Source of the DNA: Hsuehochloa calcarea | Taxonomy: Eukaryota > Streptophyta > Magnoliopsida > Poales > Poaceae | Reading direction: 5' to 3' | NCBI GenBank assembly: GCA_036346395.1 | Contig: CM070606.1 | Location: 21,934,915 to 21,998,914 of the forward strand | DNA: 64,000 nt | Shown: piece by piece, positions 1 through 12,480 of the stretch | Layout: every line of letters starts with the position of its first letter | How positions within the stretch are numbered: the first letter of the stretch is position 1 | Notes under the pieces: generated by a model | What the model saw: only the letters and a program-made list of their open reading frames with translations | What the model was told of the DNA's origin: nothing | The model's database searches: none | Program-made: the position numbers and the translations under genes

Positions 1-691
1 CGTTAACATTCCATTAGTGCAAAACCTCATTAACCTACATGCTCATTTCATGATCCATGTATGCGAATGCACATCATGCTCATGCTCATATGCATCTCAT
101 CAGCTGATACCGGTATCGCGGAGTGTTCACCCGTTGATGACACACTCTTCCCCCATCTTCGTTAGGATGGGGTCCTTACATTGTAGGACTTTGTTAGTCC
201 CTACAGATGTAAGACTTTATCTAGAGCACACCGGATTAGTCATGTAGCTTTCACCGACCGCACCTAATAGTTACATGACTTTCACCGTCTGGCTCATGCA
301 TTCTTTCCATGATGCAAATGCACATGTCCATTGTCATTATCATGATTCATCATTGTCAACATTAATGAGTAGTCTCATTACTCACCTTGTCCCAACATTA
401 TTGCCATCAACATATGAACATTATAATGTAAGCATCATCATGTAAACATTATCATGTCGTGCAAACATCACATATTTCATAGCATTCATAGGATATCGCT
501 ATATCATGCACTTCCTCATTAACTGCTGAGCGAGTAACATGCGGATGACGCTGCCTCCAAACCTCCACTGTAGATAGGCAATGGCCGTACTCAAAACAAG
601 ATAACAAGATAAGTACACATACTGACGACATGATCCTATGCAAAACGACACTAACAAACCCCTTTCATTTTTTTCTCATTTTCTTCTCTTT
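1..691. other. Unassigned AT-rich sequence
   Basis: No coding region is supported here. The stretch is rich in short repeats built on cat, atg and cattatcatg words and reads like decayed transposon or intergenic DNA. It ends at the assembly gap. Confidence 0.5.
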
Positions 692-791
692 NNNNNNNNN
701 NNNNNNNNNNNNNNNNNNNNNNNNNNNNNNNNNNNNNNNNNNNNNNNNNNNNNNNNNNNNNNNNNNNNNNNNNNNNNNNNNNNNNNNNNNN
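692..791. other. Assembly gap of exactly 100 N
   Basis: A run of exactly 100 N, the conventional placeholder for a gap of unknown size. Sequence on the two sides should not be assumed to be contiguous. Confidence 0.99.
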
Positions 792-2037
792 AGTAGTCAC
801 GAAAACTCGACTAAGTAACTTAGATGTTGTTGACACATTTTCCTTCTCATTGCATTCTTTAACCTTTCCTTTCTTGATTCAAAATCACTTGACATATCAA
901 GCTTCACATTGTCTTACGGTAGTATCAAAGACCACGACTCAATTAGTCGTAGAAAGAGGCATCGATCGATAGAGCGGAAGGTGCAGCAAGTGGTAATCTT
1001 GCATCAACATCGGAATGTTGTGCGAGAGAAGATAAAGCAAGGTTTATGGTAGTCTCAACTTAACCCCACCTTCACTAGTTCTATTTGGCCAGGCTTGGAA
1101 AGGAATGCATTGGATGAATGCATGAAAAGATGCATATATGAATTCAACTTTATGACAAATTTAGGTTGGATTAGTGAGTGCAAACTTTCACATGCATGCT
1201 TACATGATCCAATCAAAATGCAAGACAAATTCATTTTTGCTAGGTGAGCATCATATTCGATGACAACAAGAAGTTCTAGGACCAATCAAACAATTAATTT
1301 AACAATTTGAATAAACATTCAATAAGACCTACACATACTAGTATTATCATCTTAAACTTCACACATACATGAAAAGTAGTTAATGACATAAAGAGCAATT
1401 GACTACATAAGCAAACCTAGTATGATTTAAAACACTTTCAGTTAAGCAAGACTAAAATGAGCAACTCTCATATCATATTATAATAAGTTCACTTCTCATT
1501 CATTAAAAGACAAGCATGTTCTTTTAACTCCATAACAATCTAGCTCATCATGCTATATTATCCTTGACATTCAAAAAATTAAACTCATGCAAGGATATAT
1601 GAGCACGGCAAGTTGTTAATTTCCAAATTGGTTAACAATTTTAAGCTAAAGAAATTTAAAGGCAATTTCAATTTATACTTTACATGTTTAGTCATTTTCA
1701 TACTTTGATCACTAAGATGAACTACTACCCATGCTTCATGATTTATACAACTTGAGTAACACGACATGCATGATTTAATTTAGAAACTATATGCATGATC
1801 AAAGTATAAGGATCACGATGCCTAGCAAGTAATTTGGGGTATCTTCTACCCCTTTTATGTGCAAAAAAGGTCCTCTACCCCCATTAAACATTTTAATGCA
1901 TAAAAGATGAGGTGAGGAAAGAATGAGAAAAATGAGAGAAAACGGGCAACGGGTATGCAATTTAACTCTAGCATGTACAAATCATTCCAAAATCACCAAA
2001 ATGAGATACGACGAACCACAAATAGTTTTCCGATATA
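792..2037. other. Unassigned AT-rich intergenic sequence
   Basis: About 1.2 kb between the gap and the hAT target duplication. I found no credible coding region or terminal repeats in it. Confidence 0.5.
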
Positions 2038-2045
2038 GTTGCTAT
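2038..2045. repeat. 8-bp target site duplication of hAT element (left)
   Basis: GTTGCTAT lies directly before the element end at 2,046 and recurs directly after the other end at 6,068-6,075. Eight base pairs is the duplication size made by hAT transposases. Confidence 0.9.
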
Positions 2046-5000
2046 CAAGGATCAAAAAACCGGATCCAACAGGAATCCCGGCTAGCGGCCGGTTATCGGA
2101 AAAACCAGTCAAATTTTGAAAACCACATTTTGAACTGCGGTTTTTTCGAAACCGGTAATCGGTCCAGTTACTGGTCGGGAATCGAAAAAACCGGATGAAA
2201 AACCGGAAAACCGGAAAATAGAAAAAATTGGTAATTAGCAATTTGAAATGTGGAATAATGCGAATATTAATTAGAAAGTTTTTCAACTTGTACATAAAAA
2301 GTCCTCCCTGTTAGCTTCACTCTCTAGGGCAGTACTCTCAAAGTGTTCTTAAGCATGTAAAATAATAAAAATATAAGTTAATGATAATGAATGATAACTT
2401 GACTAGCATACTAAAAATAATAATAGAGTGGTAATTCATACCAATACATTATCGAGAAACGCGAAGGTTGTGCAATGTAGTCATTGTTGTCATAGAGTAC
2501 AAGTCCTTCAAATTGAGCTAGGTGAGCTTTGTATTGATCTCAAGTGTGTGTTTCATGGGTATATTAAAGCCAATGATTATAAATTTGTTAGTAATATTCG
2601 AGTCCCTTCTTTGGTAAACCATTCTGACATTGTTATTTAAGGATACAAGACCGTAATGGCTAGTAGGATCAGAAGAGATGTCTAAAAAATAGGAATAATC
2701 ACCAGAAGGTAATATGTTAGCATCTCGGCGTCCATTGCTTCAGCGGTTCATCATCTAGTGTTTTATCCAATTCCTCTTGAGGATGGCATCAACTACAATT
2801 GTGGATGGCATGGGAGGCTCACCTTCCTCATCTAATAGGGGCTCAGATTGTATCATGGAGCTATCAAGCCACTCATGGATTGGGTTCTATCACATCGTAC
2901 ATAGTGGTATTAATTAGATCGCCAAAAGGATCTACATCGCTATCTTCATTCGTAGTCTCATACTCTTGCAATTGTAGCCTTAGATTCTAGTAGACATATC
3001 GAGCTTATGCGGTTTCTTGTATCAAGGCGGTTCCTCAATTGTGTATGCACTAATGCAAATGTGTTTCAATTACGTTCACATCCATTGGAGAAACACATTG
3101 TGAGACAATCCTAACGCATATTTTGTTAGTGTTGGTATGCCTTGCAAACATCATCCACCATGTAGCTACAAGTAACATGAAAATTATATTAAACTCATAG
3201 TGACGGTTCATTTTCTATGTATATATAAGTTCATAACAACATACTGCGATTATGACGATTTGCACTAATGTAAGCCTCATTTGAAGCAAATAAACCTAAA
3301 TCGATTATGATATAATCCTAACTACGCCTAAGTGCACTTTGCCTCATCGTAGTGTATCGGCTATTCTTTGAATTGCTATTATTAGAAAGCGACAAGAGTG
3401 GATTCTTCCCAAACTATATAAAGTTCTTGACTCTGCGGGTTAAGACAGCGATGTTGTCCAACCAAACACGCTTAGAATATTAGAGAAAAATACAACAAAT
3501 ATATGTGATGTGTTTGGATTTAGAAACAATCTACTTACGGAACTATATATGTTTGGTCCTTCATCATTGCAATTTATCTATTAATAAGCTTTGTAATCGA
3601 TCATAGGTAGCCTTATCATCTTTCAATATGTCTTGAAGTTCAAAATTGAGATCATATATTTTTCCAACCATTAGGCCATTGTTGCGGGTTTCTATTTGGT
3701 CTACATATCTTAGTCGATAAATCGGTTACATGATTTAATGACCCAATCCATATTAGACCACCATTGTCTACTTGTGAGCGAGGAATACATGTATTCTCCT
3801 TCCTCGGTTGTGCTCAAACGGTTTGAGTTCCACACATTTGATACCATCCACTTCATGAACTTTGCTTTTCTATCCCAAAAACTTTTCAAGAAAATAAATA
3901 TTGTTCCAAACCTTGTGGCGTTTGGACGAACTATCTCTCCTCCAATTTCTTTGTCGCATTTCATTATGGAGGTGGTGGTTGTATAAGGCAAACAAATCCT
4001 CTTAGCCGCCTTGACAACTGCATCAACCTCCTCGAACTGGCCAATATCCTTCAACATGAGGTTGACGGTGTGCACTGCACATGGCTGCCACACTAAAGTT
4101 GGATACTCTTCAATTACCAGTTGATATGCTTTCTTGTAGTTTGAACCATTGTCAGTCACAATCGCATAACATGTTTAACTCCAACTTCTTCCACAACTTT
4201 ACAAATCTCACGATACAAAAGGTCAACATTTTGTATGTCACTAGTTGCATTTACTGACTTACGGAAAAACATTCTTCCATTGCAGTACAACATAAAGTTA
4301 ATGATACTAATTTGTGCAGGTCCTGTCCATGAATCACACATGATACAGACTCCATATATATCCTAGCCATCTTTGAACTGTGGTACATACTCCTTTACCT
4401 CTTGTTCGTTAGTATCAAGATATGTCCTATCGATTTCATGCCCTCTTGGTGACGAGCGTCTACCCAAGTTCTTATGTCTCTATGATGATGGCACGACAAT
4501 AAGGACACTCTGCCTTAACTCCAACAATGTCATTAGTATGGAACCACTTAGACAAATTTTTTCAAGTTTTGACTTTGCTTCTCCACGAAGTGTTGTATCA
4601 ATGCGAGGTTGGATGGGTGCCCGACTGCGCAAAATATCGTAATCACCTCCCTTAGACTGTGACCTACCAAACATCCTAGAAATGTCATTGCTTCCTGTAC
4701 CACTTCCTCTGTCACTTCCACTTCCACTTGTCGTACCACTTCCACTGCCACCACCATATTCAAACATCGCACCCCTGGCTTTTGCCCTTTGTTGGAGCTA
4801 GTGTACCTCTAACGACTCTCGGCGAGCCCATTCCATTTGCATTTCCTCATCATCGAGGAAATCTTGAGATGATGGACCACGAGCTACAGGCTCTCTTGCG
4901 GCTTGCTCCATTCGCAATCGTTCATCTCTAATAGATTTCTTTCTTGCCTTCGCTTCTTCAAGACTTACCAACATGAGCCTTCGGACTTCCACCGGAACCT

Positions 5001-6067
5001 CACTTCAAGCAATAACATCACTGTGTTTCCCAGCAAGATGTTTTTTTAGGCGGGTGATACCTTCGCCTAATTTCGTAAGGTTACAATATCTACACTTCCC
5101 ACCAGCACCTCTAATCCCTCTCCATGCTCCCAAACATTGATAGATTTAGGAGTCATCACCTATAATAATCCATACCACATTGTGTTTTGTTAGGTCAAGA
5201 TTGATTTATACAAGATACCACATTCTGAATATATGTTTCAGAGACATGCTTGTTCATAGTTGGACCTTGTTAGGGGTAATCTTAATAATAGACCAACTCA
5301 TCTACCTAGGATGTCCATCACTAGTTAACTTCTCATAGATAGAAATAACACTAGCTCATGGAGAAACTCACCAGCGTCTAGCTGCTGTTGCTCTTGTCCT
5401 TGCTTGCTTGCTGATCGAACTCATTCTTGCTGCTGCTTTTCTTTATTCTTCTTGCTTTGCATTTTGCTTCCTTGTTCTTGCATTGCTTCTTGCTGCTTCT
5501 TTGCTCGAGGAGGAGGGAGCAAGAGGGGGGAAAGCAAGAGGGAGGAGAGAAGACGAAGACAGGCTCCATGTGCTGCTGTCCAACACAGGATGATGCTGCC
5601 CTCATGGACTGTTTAGACTTTGGGCGAGGATAGAAAAACGTCTGCCGGTGCAAATCCGGTGGTGGGCGATGCAGTAACCGGTAGAATCTGGAAATCCGAA
5701 AACAATTTGAATGAAATTCGCTTGAATTTGTTAAAAACCAGCCGAAATTCAAAAATTGAAATTTGAATTTGCTAAAACGGAAAGAAACCAACCGGTTTTT
5801 CTCCGTCTGCCATTAAGGCGATTCTGTGGACTTTTTCTGCTTTGGAGCATCGAAGGCTCCTTTATGTTTTAATAGTGCTAAATATACTAAAAAAACTAAT
5901 GTTTCAATACATAATCTAGCATAACAATGCCTAAACCAACTTAGGAAGTGCATTATGGAGTCAAAAATTTGAATTTGAATTTGAATTTAAAAGATTTCCG
6001 CTAGTTTTTCTCTCAAGGCAAGCCGGAAAAGCAGGTTATCACAGCTAATCGGTAGGTTTTTACTCTG
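2046..6067 (-). mobile_element. hAT DNA transposon, decayed, minus orientation
   Basis: The element is bounded by perfect 8-bp duplications (GTTGCTAT). Its ends are similar inverted repeats: the left end begins CAAGGATCAAAAAACCGG and the right end, read on the minus strand, begins CAGAGTAAAAACCTACCG. Both subterminal regions are loaded with ACCGGT-type words (2,060-2,220 and 5,640-5,810), as in other plant hAT elements. The interior encodes remnants of a BED finger, a DUF659 catalytic region and an hATC dimerisation domain, in that order on the minus strand. Many stops interrupt the frame, so the copy is not autonomous. A second copy of the right-hand end lies at 30,948-31,212. Confidence 0.92.
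2940..5120 (-). pseudogene. hAT transposase (BED finger, DUF659, hATC), broken
   Basis: On the minus strand the fragments come in family order. A BED zinc finger (about 5,110-5,015) shows CRYC followed by HLAGKH. A glycine/serine-rich linker lies at 4,760-4,490. The DUF659 part of the RNase H-like catalytic region starts with SWTGPAQISIINFM (4,341-4,156) and continues with TDNGSNYKKA and WQPCAVHTVNLMLKDI (4,159-3,710). A decayed hATC dimerisation segment at about 3,150-2,960 still shows NGCERN and LRNRL in shifting frames. The original protein would have been about 700 residues, which fits a plant DUF659 hAT transposase. It would have cut and pasted the element; here stops and frameshifts abolish it. 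Confidence 0.88.
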
Positions 6068-6075
6068 GTTGCTAT
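6068..6075. repeat. 8-bp target site duplication of hAT element (right)
   Basis: GTTGCTAT, identical to 2,038-2,045. Confidence 0.9.
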
Positions 6076-7146
6076 ACATGCCACTTAGTAAGCGTCGTAA
6101 CTACTTGGTATAAAGAGAGCAAATGATTACAAAATCCAACGTCTACAAATTAAGTAATATCATTAGGGTGCATATATTTTAAGAATAAACCATAATTTAA
6201 TCCTAATATCGTAGCTAGGCATCGTCTTCTAGTCCTTTCGCGATGCTCTTCACTGAGGACTAATTAGCGTATCTAACATTGGAAGCGAGAGCGAGCAATG
6301 CGAGAAAAATTATTTTGCACAAATTAAATGAATTATGAGGTAAGAATCAGATTCTAGGTAGGGTAAGAAAGAAAAGAAATATATCACTTGCATTTTTACC
6401 AAACCTTTCCTAGTTTGAAAATACTCTTTACAAAACAAAAATCCGAACAACATCCATTGCTACGGCAACCTCTGATCGGCTGACTACGATACCAACCTTG
6501 TGAACCCAAGCGATTTAACTTGTAATATTTAACCCTCCAATTGGTCCTACCATCACAAATTAAATTTCCGCTCTCGGTGTATTATCCACCTCCCAAGAAG
6601 CGATACACATACACCATCACAAACATCAATATCATTCCATACCCAAGTTCTTACAATGTCGAAACTTTAGGATTTACAACATATTAAACTTACAAGGTTC
6701 AGTTTTATACAAAAGGGTCGACCAGCCAAATAACAAGATAAATATCAAGTACAAGGCGGAAAACAGTGAATAACTGAAATAAAAATATGCATTAATCATA
6801 AATAAAGTCCCAATGGCTTACCATAACCAGCAGGGCAACCGACTGGATTCAAACCATAGCAAATCGATGTTTCTGCGCAATCTTTCCTTACCCAATTTGA
6901 TCTCACACTGCTGTCCAGATTAGTAAATAAAAGCAAATAGTGAGTACACGAATGTACTCCACAAGACTTTATCAAGCCTATACATAGCTACATAAAAGCT
7001 CTACTCAAAGGAGAAGGCTACAGGGTACATATTCAGCACAAAGCAATATTTCAATTGAATACAAGTAGTAGATTCAAATTGCAAGTTTAGCAAATGTTTT
7101 TAATACTTCAAATAACAAGCTAACAACGAGTAATTAACATTAGACA
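6076..7146 (-). mobile_element. LTR-like repeat family, copy 1, left portion
   Basis: Read on the minus strand, this stretch matches the right half of the plus-strand repeat at 28,205-30,880. Shared landmarks are a segment meaning 'gtactc...ttgctt', then 'ccggttggttgcc', then 'ggctggtcg...ccttttgta'. It joins 15,256-16,490 once the gypsy element at 7,147-15,250 is removed. It is non-coding and probably a long LTR or LTR-derived repeat. The outer ends were not fixed. Confidence 0.6.
7142..7146. repeat. Target site duplication AGACA (left)
   Basis: AGACA precedes the TG of the left LTR and recurs at 15,251-15,255 after the CA of the right LTR. Confidence 0.93.
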
Positions 7147-7558
7147 TGTTGTTGGTGTAAAAACTGAACACGAGTGAGAGGGCGGACGTCGGCCGTGCTA
7201 CGGGCCGTCGTCCACGAGGCGAGAATAGCCTTAATGGTTTATCTGAGGTTCGAGTGCAGAGAACCGCCTACTCTGTCGGTGGCCTAAGGGGTTCGAGGTT
7301 CCTCGGAGGCTCACTGATGCCTTGCTTTCATAAATTGCTCAAGAGAGCCCCCCCCCTTGAATGAGGGATACATGGGGTATATATAGGCTCTTAGGCCTGT
7401 ATAAATGACGGGAATACCCTTCAGTGAAATAGCTAACCTATGAGTACAAAAGAGGGGCATTATAGTCTTTTACGAGCATAACTGTATTTCTTGGACATGT
7501 ACACGAATCTTCTACAAAACGGGCCCACTAATGTGATGGATGAATTATCCTTACAACA
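7147..7558 (-). repeat. 3' LTR of gypsy element 7147-15250
   Basis: 412 bp starting TGTTGTTGGTG and ending CCTTACAACA. Its partner is at 14,833-15,250. A TATATATA box lies near 7,378-7,386. Confidence 0.95.
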
Positions 7559-7576
7559 CTAGCCCCCTTGCCCCTT
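7559..7576 (-). promoter_or_regulatory. Polypurine tract
   Basis: On the minus strand AAGGGGCAAGGGGGCTAG sits immediately before the 3' LTR. This is the position and composition of the plus-strand primer used in reverse transcription. Confidence 0.8.
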
Positions 7577-9321
7577 GGCCTTTCGGGAGAAACGCAAAAA
7601 GGGGTAGTCTTGAATCATGCTTTTCGTGCACATGTTGATATTGTAGAAGAGTTCCCCAGGACAGGGTTGGTGGGTCTCGGTGTCCCTCTACCAAGACTCG
7701 GTCTTCGCGTCCTTCTTTTCTTTGCGTGAGGTGCTAGTAGCTTTGTCGAGGTTGGCAGACCAGCAGCTTTTTCAAAGTAATGCAAGTGATGTCCTTTTGA
7801 GATGAGGCCCGCATATAACAGTGGCCATTTAATGCAAGGGACATGTTGAGGTGGCTTATGGGAGAATCCAAGGCATTTCTTTTTCCATGTGAGCCCACTG
7901 GGAGTGCCTTCGTGTGAACAGTAGAGGTTATTTAATGCAATACTAGCAATGCTCAGATGGCAGCCGCCCGTGGAATCCAAGGCAAGTGAAATATCTTCTC
8001 TCTCTGGCTCTTTTCCATTGCTCTACCTTCTCCCATTCTTTCTGTTCTTTTCCATAGGCCTTTGGGTATACCAAATGTAATAAGGGTACGCTTTCGTGCC
8101 TACTGAGAAGGGATATCTTTCAAGGCCTGTAAAGGTTATGAGTTTGCATGAGTGTTTTATTAAGTAGGTAAGCGTTCAGAGTGGATCACGAATTATGTTA
8201 TGCATGGTTAGCCTTCTCTTGCTTTGGAGCAAAGCGAGTGACCGGTCGTTCGTATAGCTGGAGGTTAAGGGGACTAATCCTTAGCACATCCATAGACTCG
8301 GGCGCTAGGCCCAGCCGTCACTTGCGTACTGGGTCGAGAAGGCGCATAGCGCCATAGCGGAGGCAGCGGGCCTTAGCGCTTTGGTCTTTTGTTAGGGAGA
8401 CCACGAGAGTCGCGCCCCTATGCACCGTGAGGTGGCACCCTTCGTAAGGTGAGGGTTAACGATAGCTTGAGTGTCTTAGGCGGGACTTAGGAGATTAGCA
8501 AGTAAGGATAGCCCCTTAACAGCAGCGTGTTAGGAGCAGGTATGTTAATTAGATGATTTCTGAAATGGTGTAACCTCTAACAATGGGGACATTAGAAAGC
8601 GGCCTTCTAACGACAGCGTGTTAGAAAGCAAACATTTCAATTCTTAGATAAGCATGTATTTGGGAAGACATACACAAAACATGCCTATCCATAACAGTGC
8701 GTGTTAAGGGATTACCCCGAAATCGTGTCATAATTACATAAATGGAGGGATCACTCTTGAATCTCATGTCTTCATTGCATTGAGCAAGATGGTGTTTACA
8801 TATTGATAGGTACCACAGAGGGCATACAATAGAGTCTTAAGCGTAAAACTTGCGGAGCTTATTAGCATTCCATGCATGCTTGATTGCTTGCCTTCGGGTA
8901 GCAAGTGCTGTAGCGCTGACCCAGGGCGAGGAGGCGGGTAGGGTCCTTCCAGCAGGGTGAAGTTTCCCTTGAGCCGTTGGGTGGTGACCTTTTTGAGTAC
9001 AAGGTCGCCGAGGAGGAAGCGCGTTCCTTCACCTAATTGCTTAGGAGGGCTTGATCACGGATTTCCTCAATGAAGTCTACCTCAATCCTGTGGTTGTCCT
9101 CGTTTTGGGCAAAGTTAGTGGGTGATGACCCGAAAGCATTTCCACCGGGGGAGCGATGGTGGATCTCGTGAGAAGGGCGGCTTACGCCCGTATCTGAGGA
9201 CAACGGAGTCCTCCACGTGGCCGGCCGGGGTCGTGTGCAATCCCATAGGACACCGAGGCTCCTCTGCCCGGGTTCCTCGCAGAGGCACTTGCCTCTAGGC
9301 GACGTCGTATGCCTTGCGAAA
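7577..9321 (-). other. Non-coding spacer between integrase and 3' LTR
   Basis: About 1.7 kb of the gypsy element with no recognisable domain on either strand. The open frame at 7,615-7,980 has no family resemblance I can see. Tat elements often carry an additional gene here; none is recognisable in this copy. Confidence 0.6.
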
Positions 9322-9914
9322 TTAATCCATTAGCTCTTTCCACGGCCAGTTGGTTTTGGATGAGCCACCGTCTGAAGAAGAGGTGGTCCCAATGGGCTGC
9401 GAAATCTCTGAAGGAGGAGGCATCAAATTAGTCTGGTTGTCCCTTTGTGAGTTCCTTGGGAACCCCGATCGACACACGATATTCTTCCAAAGAACTTCAC
9501 GCTTTGAGCGAGATGTGATGGAGGCCAGGGGTTCCGCCTCCACCCACTTGGTGAAGTAGTCCACTGATACCACAACATGCTTGTAGCCTCCCTTGCCTGG
9601 TGGGAATGGCCCAATCAGGTCCATTCCCCATCGGGCAAATGGCCAGGTGATTGGTATAGTGCGAAGGGGATTAGCGGAGGCGTTGTAGTTGGTGCCATCC
9701 TTTGGCACCCCTCGCATTTCCTGAGGACGTCGAGGGCATCTTGCACCATCGTGGGCCAATAGAAGCCCTGCCGAAGTGTTTTGGCCGCGGTTGCCCTTGG
9801 CGCAATGTGAGAACCACAGAGGCCCTCATGCACATCAAGGAGAAGTGATGCCTTCTTCTCTTGTGACACACTTGAGAAGGGCGGATGCTCCGCGTTTGTA
9901 AAGCTTTCCTTCAA
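9322..9914 (-). pseudogene. Integrase fragment (zinc finger and start of catalytic core)
   Basis: The minus strand shows the histidine side of the HHCC finger (LLLDVHEGLCGSH), then GFYWPTM, then the cysteine pair CEGCQ. The start of the integrase core follows, with WGMDLIGPFP and VDYFTKWVEAEP; the first catalytic Asp is in MDLIG. The frame changes twice and the rest of the core is lost downstream. In an intact element this enzyme inserts the cDNA into the host genome. The next gene upstream in pol order is the RNase H pair. Confidence 0.88.
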
Positions 9915-10299
9915 TAATCACATAAGCCTTGGCTTTGGAGAGTAGCCTACGGGTCATTACTGCATCCTCAGGCTCCTCCTCTCCCTGCATGCACTTGATG
10001 ATAGGAGTCATCCGGGAGGGAGGCGGGGTGAAGTCGTTGACCTCGGAGGTAGTTCATGATCGGACGCATGCTCGATGCTTCAAAGAAAACGGAGGAAGGG
10101 GTTCACGAGCTGCGGCCGAGCGAACGAGTGCCTCGATGATTATCTCCACAGGGGATCAGATGAACTTGAGTCGTCAAAGTGGTATTCCATTTTCCTTACT
10201 TTGTCCAAGTATTTGGCCATCTTTTGATCGAGGCAGCGATATGTTTTATCCATTTGATTGGCGACCAGCGGGAATCCCTAAGATGAGGAGGCGGGACCC

Positions 10300-10607
10300 C
10301 ATGGCCTTAGCGAGGCGTAGGCCTAAGAGCAATACTTCATACTCGCCATATTGTTTGTGGGGTGAAGGATAAGTGAGCAGCGTGCTCGAGTGCCTTCCTT
10401 AGGGCTCACCAAGACTACCCTGCACCCTCGACAAGCGCTTGGAGCCATCGAGTATAATGTCCGATTGCTTGCTAGGGCGATCGAGTACCTTGTTGGCGCT
10501 TCATGATCGGTGGGGCGTAGCCCATTCAACCACAAAATCGACGAGGACACGAGATTTGATAGAGTCCTCCCGAGCACGAGGAGAAAGGTGCTAGTTCCAT
10601 GGCCCAT
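10300..10607 (-). pseudogene. Additional RNase H-like domain (aRNH)
   Basis: The minus strand contains GVVLVSPKEGT followed by LHPTNNMA, the signature of the second, plant-type RNase H acquired by Tat-lineage gypsy elements. It lies between the normal RNase H and integrase, the expected place. Frame breaks follow near 10,330. Confidence 0.75.
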
Positions 10608-10640
10608 TTGCTATTCTTCCTGTGGCCTCTTTGTTCCCCA

Positions 10641-10904
10641 TCACCTCATTGAGGGTAGCTTGTTGGAATGGTGATAGAATGTCCCGAAGAAGTAGTGAAG
10701 CTTTCTTGAGGCCATGAGTATAGCATAGCATATTTTTTCTATCTCTGTGTACCTTGTCTTTGCGCCTGCCAGGGCTTCGCTGACATAATATACTAGGTGT
10801 TGAATTCCTTCTCCTTGACTAGGGCGGCGCTCAACTGCGGCGGGGTTGCGTGAGTGCAGAGTAGTACATCTCGATCTTGGACTTGTGAGAGCAGGGGGCG
10901 CCAA
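10641..10904 (-). pseudogene. RNase H (C-terminal part) of gypsy pol
   Basis: The minus strand reads VYYVSEALAGAKTRYTEIEK and then ASRKLHYFF. This is the conserved end of the Ty3/gypsy RNase H domain that removes the RNA template during reverse transcription. The fragment follows RT and precedes the additional RNase H. Confidence 0.85.
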
Positions 10905-10912
10905 GTAGGCTT

Positions 10913-11982
10913 TTAGGTCTTGAAGGCCTTACGGGCTTCGAGGGTCCATAGGAAGCCTTCAAGCCTCTGAGTATCTTGAAGAAGGGAGGCCCTTCTGCGA
11001 GCGTGGCGAAGCGTCAAAGCGCGACCATGCGACCCATGGTATTGGGCGTCCTTGGTGGACCGGGGTGGTTCCATGTCTAGGATCGCGCGGATCTTTTCAG
11101 GATTTGCTTCGATGCCCCTCTGTGAGACCAATAACCCTAGGAGTTTTCCCCTTTTACTCGGCGCATTTCTCGGGTTGGTTTGACACGAATTTGCGAAGGT
11201 TGACGAATGTCTCTCGGAGATCTTCAATATGTGACGGCTTGAATGCTTTTTACGACGGCGTCGTCGACATAAACCTCCACATTGCGACCAAGTGGTCTTT
11301 AAGGATGAGGCAGACGAGACGTTGGAAGGTGGCTCCGGCATTCTTCAACCCGAAGGGCATGCGCAGGTAGCAGAAGGCACCTACAGGGGTAATGAAGCTT
11401 GTTTTTTTCCTCATCTTTTTTCGCCATATGGACCCGATGATATCCGAAGTATGCATCCAAAAAACTCATCAACCCGCATCCAGCTGTGGAATCAACGAGT
11501 TGGTCGATGCGCGGGAGTGGATAGTCATCCTTTGGGCATGCCTTGTTGAGGTCGGTGAAGTCGATGCACATGCGCCACTTGCCGTTAGACTTTTTTACCA
11601 AAACAGGATTGGCTAGCCATTCTGGATGACAAACCTCCCGAACAAGGCCGGCCTTTGAGAGCTTGTCAATTTCATCCTTAATGGCCTGGCATCGCTCGGG
11701 AGAGAGTTTTCGGAGCTTTTGCTTCACTGGAGGACAACCAGGTCTCACTGCGAGGTGATGCTGGATCACCTCCCGAGGGACACCTGTCATGTCTGATGGT
11801 GTCCAAGCGAACACGTCAGTGTTGGACTTTAAGAACTCCACGAGCTCTTTCTCCATTTTGCCCAGGAGATCGACCCCGATTCTGAGAGACCGCTTGTCGT
11901 CTTGGCCGAAGAATTGTACTTCATGCAGGTCCCTCTCTGAACGAGGCTTAAGACAACATCTCGCTGGGGGGGGTACGTTCAT
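10913..11982 (-). pseudogene. Reverse transcriptase of Ty3/gypsy element
   Basis: Conserved RT blocks run in order on the minus strand: LVREVCHPEWLANPVLVKK, WRMCIDFTDLNKACPKD, YPLPRIDQLVD, FITPVGAFCYLRMPFGLKNA and the catalytic YVDD at 11,260-11,271. Between 11,460 and 11,240 the frame shifts, so YVDD is read in another frame from the block before it. The N-terminal lead-in (from 11,982) resembles the protease-RT linker. The enzyme would have copied the element RNA into DNA. Confidence 0.92.
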
Positions 11983-12129
11983 GGCGTGCTCTGGTGAGAG
12001 AGGCGAGCGTGTTCCTTCCTTCGACTCTTTAGCCCCAAGAAAGTTGATATCGCGCTGGTTGCTGCTTTGTCGTATAGACGGCGAGCTAAGTCTTGATTAC
12101 CTCACGAGATGACCCGAAGGCTGGTATCT

Positions 12130-12480
12130 TTAAGCACAAGTAGTTTTGATGGACGGCTGCGCAGGTTGAGAGTTGCCCTTCCATGATAGCATTGAATGGG
12201 GACTCGATGTCAGCGACATCGAACTGCTATACGTGCGGTGATTCTCCTGTGTTCCGAACGTCATGAGAAGTTCAATCCTCCCAAGGGGTTGAATGGATTT
12301 TCCCGGTACAAAGCCGGTGAGAGAGCGTCGGACGGCGACAAAATGCCATGATGATAGCCCCGGTGATTCCACGGTTCCTTGGCGCCGCGTAGGTAGAGTA
12401 TATCTGCGAGCTCCTCCGTCGATGAGGATCGAGAGACCTCGCAATTGGATATTGTGGTTGTTACTAAGAGGCGTCATCAT
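12130..12480 (-). pseudogene. Retropepsin-like protease
   Basis: The minus strand has a hydrophobic stretch ending LIDGGA, the plant gypsy variant of the aspartic protease active site (usually DGGS or DTG). It is followed by LGRIELLMTFGT. Position between gag and RT supports the call. The frame is broken after the active site. Confidence 0.75.

Noticed and set aside
5378..5791. 137-residue minus-strand open frame upstream of the hAT transposase
   Set aside because: It lies in the hAT subterminal/leader region, is low in complexity and precedes the BED finger without continuity.
7615..7980. 121-residue minus-strand open frame
   Set aside because: It is in the gypsy spacer between integrase and 3' LTR, with no motif. 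An additional gene was considered but nothing supports it.
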